The notes under the pieces: model-generated
Database searches by the model: none
The model's input: only the letters and a program-made list of their open reading frames with translations
Told to the model about the DNA's origin: nothing
Part shown: positions 59,776 through 64,000 of the stretch, piece by piece
Numbering within the stretch: position 1 is the first letter of the stretch
Layout of the letters: each line of letters opens with the position of its first letter
Program-made: the position numbers and the translations under genes
DNA from: Akkermansia muciniphila
GTDB lineage: Bacteria; Verrucomicrobiota; Verrucomicrobiia; Verrucomicrobiales; Akkermansiaceae
Direction: 5' to 3'
NCBI RefSeq assembly: GCF_900184965.1
Contig: NZ_FXYA01000213.1
Span: 1 to 64,000, forward strand
DNA: 64,000 bases

Positions 59776-61979
59776 GACATTCCGGAGGGGCCGAAGGTTC
59801 CCGGGTGGATTTGGAGATAAACCGTGCCCGCCTGGTGCTGCACCACCTTGTTGCCGTCGATGGTGGCCAGATGGAAATAATATTCATAAGGGGTTTTCCG
59901 GTCTTCCTCCGCGAGCCTGACGGGGTCGGAGACGCCGCCCGCGGCGGACAGAGAGGATCCGAGGTATTTCGTGTCCTTGTCCAACTGGATCTTGAGCCAG
60001 ATTTCCCCGGAAGTGACGGGGCTTTTCACCCATCCCCCGGAGCCGTCCCCTTCCGGAAGCAGCCCCCCGATGTAGCTGCCGGCATAAACGGCCTTCCCCT
60101 GGCGGATGTAGGCATCGGACACCTTGCCGTCGCTCCCGTAAGACAGGCGGCATTGGAATCCCACCTCAACGGCGCTTGTTCCCCACGCGGGAGGCTCCTG
60201 GGCCTGCAGCAGTTTTACGGACGGCCCGACGCTGGGAAGCTCCGGGACTTCATCGTCCGCTCCGGAAGAGCCTCCGCCTCCGCTGCCGGATCCCCCGCCC
60301 GAAGAACCTCCCCCGGAAGACGTGGACGAGTCCGCCCAGGCCGTCCGGCGCAGCGCCTCGGCAAGCTGCCGGCTCCGGTCGATGGAGTCCTGCAGGGAGA
60401 TCTGTTCCGGGGCCCCCACCGTCACGTCGGAAACTCCCGTTTTAAGGTCGAGGGATATTTCCTGGATGACGGACCGCATGGTTTCCCATTCTTTCAATCC
60501 TCCCGTGATGGAGAGGCGCCCCCCGCAGACCTGGTCAAAGTCGTCGTGGACGGTCGCGGATCCGTCATAGGGCAGCGCGCGGGTGGCTTCGTAGTAGGAT
60601 TTCAGGAAATTTTTATACAGTGCGGAGGTGTCGTAGCTGCCCGATGTTTCGTCGTCTCCGGGGCTTCCGCCGTCGTCGGATACGTTTTCCACCGTCCCTG
60701 CCCTGTCCACCCGGTAGGACGCGTAGCCGACATTCGTCGTGGTCACTTCAAACGTCAATGTTCCGATCCAGCGGTCCCCGGTTCCGGATTTTCCGCCGTA
60801 TTCCGGAAAATATTGCTTCACCGTGTCGGGGGGCTCCGTCGCCCGCACCCGCAAATCCACCCGGACCTTGCCCCATTTGATTCTTGCGCTCCTGCCGTTT
60901 ATCTGGCCGGAGGTCAGTTCGTGGGTGATGGCCGCATTGCTGTATCCCCGGTGTTCCGCGTCAGCCGGCGTGATGGACGTAATTTTCGGACTGGCCGCCA
61001 CTTCCAGGCCGGCGCAATCCTCCAGGGCCGGAGCCCAGCGTTTGACGCGGGCCGCCCACTGGGCCGTGCCGGTCGGGAATTTGTCTCCCCGGACAATCAT
61101 CCGCGGGGCGTCGTAACCCAGCGAGTCCGTTTCCGCAGGGCTGTATTGCCCGGCAGTGTCGGAGACCTTGACGCCGCCCGGAACGTCCACTTCCGCCGTC
61201 ACCACATAGGGCTGGGACAGGGAGGCGCCTGAGGGATAGACGGCCAGCGCGCGCTGAATCCGGGAGACAACGGAGGCGTTGCAGGTCAGCCCCACGGCCG
61301 GAGGCACCAGATCGGGACGCGCCTTGAGGGACAGGGCGCTTACGTCCACGGCGGACAAGTCGAGCACGACATCCGGCAGGGCGGCATGGTCGGCAATGAC
61401 CAGCGTGGCGGAGTCGTCCGCGCCGTATTCAAACCACGCGGCCATATTGGGGCGCCATTTCTGGATCTGGGAAAGCAGGGAGGCATACGTTTCCGACGAG
61501 TAGGCAAACGGAATGATTTCGGCATCCTTGTCTATCCGGAGGTCGTATTTGATGGGAACTAGGGCCGTGCTGACGGCGTGGTCCAGAACTCCGGAGAGGG
61601 CGTCCCGGATGTTCGCGGTCGCCTGTTTTTCCTGACCGCTTCCGCCTGTGCCCCGGCGGTATTCGGCAAAGATGCCGTTGGCGCGGCCATTCACGAAGTA
61701 CTGGATGTTGCTCAGGTTCCACCAGTAATCGCAAATCCTGATGTCCCAGCTCTCGGAGGTTCCTTCAAGGGAATGTTCCAGGTCGATGACCGGGCCGATG
61801 AGCAGGGTTTTCCCGCGCCAGACGACTTTCACTATTTCCCCTTCTTCAAACGGGCAGGAGGCAAACCGGGAGACAGGCACGCGGAAGGAGACGGAGGCTC
61901 CCCCGAAGGACAGCCGGTTGTAGGACGGGCTTTCGGCCATGTCCAGGAAGTCGGCGGAAGATACGTCAATGGTTTTCAT
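59772..61979 (-). CDS. baseplate/tail-tip protein
   Basis: 735 residues. The N-terminal part (MKTIDVSSADFLDMAESPSY ... EEGEIVKVVWRGKTLLIGPV) reads as a tail-hub-like beta domain. A Gly/Ser-rich linker lies at about 545-575, then a C-terminal domain with FQCRLSYGSDGKVSDAYIRQ and PYEYYFHLATIDGNKVVQHQ. Position between tail tube and tape measure genes supports a tail role; family not certain. Confidence 0.65.
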   Translation of the reverse strand: MKTIDVSSADFLDMAESPSYNRLSFGGASVSFRVPVSRFASCPFEEGEIVKVVWRGKTLLIGPVIDLEHSLEGTSESWDIRICDYWWNLSNIQYFVNGRANGIFAEYRRGTGGSGQEKQATANIRDALSGVLDHAVSTALVPIKYDLRIDKDAEIIPFAYSSETYASLLSQIQKWRPNMAAWFEYGADDSATLVIADHAALPDVVLDLSAVDVSALSLKARPDLVPPAVGLTCNASVVSRIQRALAVYPSGASLSQPYVVTAEVDVPGGVKVSDTAGQYSPAETDSLGYDAPRMIVRGDKFPTGTAQWAARVKRWAPALEDCAGLEVAASPKITSITPADAEHRGYSNAAITHELTSGQINGRSARIKWGKVRVDLRVRATEPPDTVKQYFPEYGGKSGTGDRWIGTLTFEVTTTNVGYASYRVDRAGTVENVSDDGGSPGDDETSGSYDTSALYKNFLKSYYEATRALPYDGSATVHDDFDQVCGGRLSITGGLKEWETMRSVIQEISLDLKTGVSDVTVGAPEQISLQDSIDRSRQLAEALRRTAWADSSTSSGGGSSGGGSGSGGGGSSGADDEVPELPSVGPSVKLLQAQEPPAWGTSAVEVGFQCRLSYGSDGKVSDAYIRQGKAVYAGSYIGGLLPEGDGSGGWVKSPVTSGEIWLKIQLDKDTKYLGSSLSAAGGVSDPVRLAEEDRKTPYEYYFHLATIDGNKVVQHQAGTVYLQIHPGTFGPSGMS

Positions 61980-62383
61980 AGGGGGCGGCCCAGGGTGAAG
62001 TTGTAGGAGACAATAAGGCGCAGGCCCTGAACCTTCGGCTCGGCGTCGGCGATGATGGCTTCAAAGCGCTGTTCACGGCCGCAGGCGTCGGTCCAGGCCC
62101 ATTCCCCTTTCCCCGCCGTTTTCCATTCGTTGAGCCATTCGTAAAAGGCGTTCCACGCGTCCATGTGGGAGGCGCATTCCCGCACGGTGGAGATGGTGAA
62201 GGACAGGGACAGGTTGCCGAATGCGTCCAGCCTGGGGAACGGGCTGTTGATGATCGGCGTGGCGGACGTGCCGAACTGCACCGGGAAAGCGTGTTCCGGC
62301 AGGGAGTCGAGCAGGAATTCCCCGGCGCGCACGACGGGGCGCCCGTCAAAGGTAATGGAAAAGGGAGAGACGGTCGTGTCCAT
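61976..62383 (-). CDS. tail-region protein, 135 aa
   Basis: MDTTVSPFSITFDGRPVVRA, beta-rich, with NLSLSFTISTVRECASHMDA and WEWTDACGREQRFEAI-type strands. ATGA overlap with the next gene. Probably a tail chaperone or connector; not recognised more closely. Confidence 0.6.
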   Translation of the reverse strand: MDTTVSPFSITFDGRPVVRAGEFLLDSLPEHAFPVQFGTSATPIINSPFPRLDAFGNLSLSFTISTVRECASHMDAWNAFYEWLNEWKTAGKGEWAWTDACGREQRFEAIIADAEPKVQGLRLIVSYNFTLGRPL

Positions 62384-62450
62384 GCCTCAATAATGGTGGA
62401 GGAAACAGGGGCCGCCCCTCCCCATGCAAACAGAGGGGCGGCCCCGGCTG

Positions 62451-63032
62451 TCATGCCCCGTCGGAGGCCGGGAAGGCGATTTCTTCCGTGGGCGTCAGGG
62501 AATTCAGGGAGGACGGTATCACTTCAAGCGTCAATTTCGGCGTGATCAGCTTGTTGTTTTCCGTGGGGATTTCCACCTTGAGCAGCGCCGCGACTTCCAG
62601 GACCATCATTTCTTTTTTGTCTTCCTGGTATTTGGTGAGGCGCGCCCATACCTTTTGCCCGTAGATGTTCCGGGAAAAGGGCTGCACTTCCTTCCCGGCT
62701 TCCAGCCTGTCGCACTGGTAAATCACCTGCCAGCAGACCGGATTAACCTCCGTGGAGTTAATCTCGATGGTGTTGCCCGTCACTTTGGTGTTCTTCCGCG
62801 TCACATAGGAGGTCGTGTCGCGGGAAAATACCGTGCGGGCGTCGTCTTCCGTGGTCGGCGTGATTTTGTAGTCGATGACTTCGTTGGCAATCATCCAGGC
62901 GTCGGAGTCCTTCGCCGGCTTGAAATGCTCGTCCACCGTGTCCGTGCCGCTTCCGGCCGTGACTGTCGTTCCGAACGGGCACAGGTCGAGAAAGGTGCCG
63001 ACCAGCATTTCCTTGTTGTAGAGTTCTGACAT
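62451..63032 (-). CDS. major tail (tube) protein
   Basis: 193 residues, MSELYNKEMLVGTFLDLCPF. A single beta-rich domain with NTIEINSTEVNPVCWQVIYQ and a regular LTKYQEDKKEMMVLEVAALL strand pair, the usual size and composition of tail-tube subunits. No collagen or coil parts. Confidence 0.65.
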   Translation of the reverse strand: MSELYNKEMLVGTFLDLCPFGTTVTAGSGTDTVDEHFKPAKDSDAWMIANEVIDYKITPTTEDDARTVFSRDTTSYVTRKNTKVTGNTIEINSTEVNPVCWQVIYQCDRLEAGKEVQPFSRNIYGQKVWARLTKYQEDKKEMMVLEVAALLKVEIPTENNKLITPKLTLEVIPSSLNSLTPTEEIAFPASDGA

Positions 63033-63037
63033 GGTTG

Positions 63038-63244
63038 TTAGCTTCTTACGTAGTCAATAAAGGTCACTTTCCCGGCGTCGGCGTGGACTTTGTACACGTC
63101 TTCCGGGATGTGGACGATTTTTCCCCGCGCGGCGATGCCGTGAGGGAGTTCCAGCTTGTTGACGGCCACCCGGCATTTGACGATGCGGGGCGCCGGAGCA
63201 GTAGCGGCCTCCTGGGCCGCGGCGATGGTGGGTTTAGTTGCCAT
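63038..63244 (-). CDS. small tail-operon protein, 68 aa
   Basis: An Ala/Pro-rich start, then a basic beta segment (RIVKCRVAVNKLELPHGIAA RGKIVHIPEDVYK in two parts). It ends 5 bp before the tail-tube start. Function unknown. Confidence 0.55.
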   Translation of the reverse strand: MATKPTIAAAQEAATAPAPRIVKCRVAVNKLELPHGIAARGKIVHIPEDVYKVHADAGKVTFIDYVRS

Positions 63245-63719
63245 GTTTCAATATGGTGGTTTGTTCAAGGGTGAGCGTAACAGCCTTGTTGGCCATCTGT
63301 ACCCGGCTTGACTCCGTGCCTGTGACTTTGAGCTTCATGCAGGTGAGCCAGCCCGGTTCCCGATGCCCGTCAAGCCCGATGGCGAGCAGGTCTGCCAGAT
63401 CGTCCGCATCCCAGCCGAGGACGGCGGTTGCGTCGGATTTTTTCAGGAGGGGATTGCTTTCAATGACGATTTTTGTTGTCAGAATGACGGCATTCGTGCC
63501 TCCCTGTTCCTGCAGGGGTTTTCGTTTCGGGGCACATACCAGCACGCAGATTCCCAGCCTGGACAGCTTTTGAGTAATCAGGGTTTTCAGGTCGGCATCC
63601 CATCCGCGCATGACAATGCCGGGATCCTCCCCGCTGTTGTAACGGGCACACAGGGTAATGATTTTCCGATAGATTTTTTCCCCGGCGGCGATGCGCGGGC
63701 TTGCGGGTAAAGCACTCAT
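63234..63719 (-). CDS. tail-completion-type protein, 161 aa
   Basis: Alpha/beta protein: GEKIYRKIITLCARYNSGED, LGICVLVCAPKRKPLQEQGG, NAVILTTKIVIESNPLLKKS and an ADDLADLLAIGLDG helix. Size, composition and place before the tail tube fit tail-terminator or completion proteins. Overlaps both neighbours. Confidence 0.55.
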   Translation of the reverse strand: MSALPASPRIAAGEKIYRKIITLCARYNSGEDPGIVMRGWDADLKTLITQKLSRLGICVLVCAPKRKPLQEQGGTNAVILTTKIVIESNPLLKKSDATAVLGWDADDLADLLAIGLDGHREPGWLTCMKLKVTGTESSRVQMANKAVTLTLEQTTILKHGN

Positions 63720-64000
63720 AGTTCACACCAGTTCTGATAGGGCTGCCCGGCTCCGTACACCTCTACGCCGCCACTCTCCGAATCGTAGGGGGCAAGATAA
63801 AACCTGCCCTCCCGGACGGCCCGGAAAATCTCGCTTGCCGTGCTGTACTGCTTGGCGCGGGGGGATCCTTCCAGGTCGCCCATGTCGGGCAAATCGGCCA
63901 GCATGGCGTGACGGATCCAGACAAGCGTCGGGTGTTCCAGTTCTTCCGGCACCCTGTCCTGACCTGTTGCCAGGATGGGATATTTCCCGGAAGAATTAAC
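63716..64000 (-). CDS. tail/head-connector region protein, 5' end outside the window
   Basis: The minus frame is open to the window edge (95 codons visible, starting VNSSGKYPILATGQDRVPEE) and ends GAGQPYQNWCEL. A GTG at 63952 could start a 78-residue version, but the frame upstream looks coding (GKYPILATGQDR). Small acidic connector-type protein; family not recognised. Confidence 0.5.
   Translation of the reverse strand, partial: VNSSGKYPILATGQDRVPEELEHPTLVWIRHAMLADLPDMGDLEGSPRAKQYSTASEIFRAVREGRFYLAPYDSESGGVEVYGAGQPYQNWCEL

Overview
The window reads as a stretch of bacterial chromosome packed with three temperate phages. The host is most likely an Akkermansia-type gut verrucomicrobium; this rests on my recognition of the style of the RecQ, SanA-like, Tat-signal phosphodiesterase and phage genes, not on a search. 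The first 27 bases are not biological: they match the end of the Illumina Nextera transposase adapter, so this is a contig end.

Region by region. (1) 28-7655 is the right part of prophage 1: a leftward early operon (Cro-like gene, excisionase-like gene, ASCH protein, winged-helix protein, Dam methylase, replication protein cut by the contig end), a divergent repressor, an AT-rich membrane gene and a tyrosine integrase beside the 3' end of tRNA-Ser(GCU). (2) 7656-10948 is host DNA: tRNA-Ser, recQ, tRNA-Arg(ACG) and ssrA (tmRNA). (3) 10936-52132 is a complete prophage 2 of about 41 kb inside the 3' end of ssrA, bounded by identical 40-bp att copies. It is a T7/podovirus-type virion module (scaffold, portal, lysis genes, tail fibres, a 2903-residue ejection protein, gp15/gp14-like proteins, tail tube, terminase, tail nozzle) with an immunity switch and a rightward replication/recombination operon (RecB-like nuclease, Toprim protein, RusA, lambda O/P-like pair, small terminase), closed by its integrase. 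(4) 52133-55700 is about 3.5 kb of host DNA: a phage remnant, a Tat-exported phosphodiesterase and a SanA-like protein. (5) From a 3' fragment of tRNA-Leu(UAA) at 55645 to the right edge is prophage 3, of which the tail module is visible (tape measure, tail tube, baseplate-like proteins, a glycosyltransferase).

How the parts work together in prophage 2. One 20-bp element occurs five times. It lies upstream of the tail-nozzle, tail-tube and tail-fibre genes on the minus strand and, turned round, twice upstream of the major capsid gene, the only late gene on the plus strand. The distance from the nearest copy to the start codon is 33-34 nt each time, so this looks like the phage late promoter. 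The switch at 41779-41880 has three 14-bp operators between two promoters whose -10 boxes both lie 6 nt from the start codon, which predicts leaderless transcripts. Both visible replication genes carry short tandem repeats (11-bp and 10-bp periods) inside the coding sequence, as in lambda ori within gene O.

The most unusual candidate system is a pair of alarmone-type domains in the virion region: a RelA/SpoT-like synthetase domain inside the giant ejection protein and a separate HTH plus SpoT-type hydrolase gene nearby.
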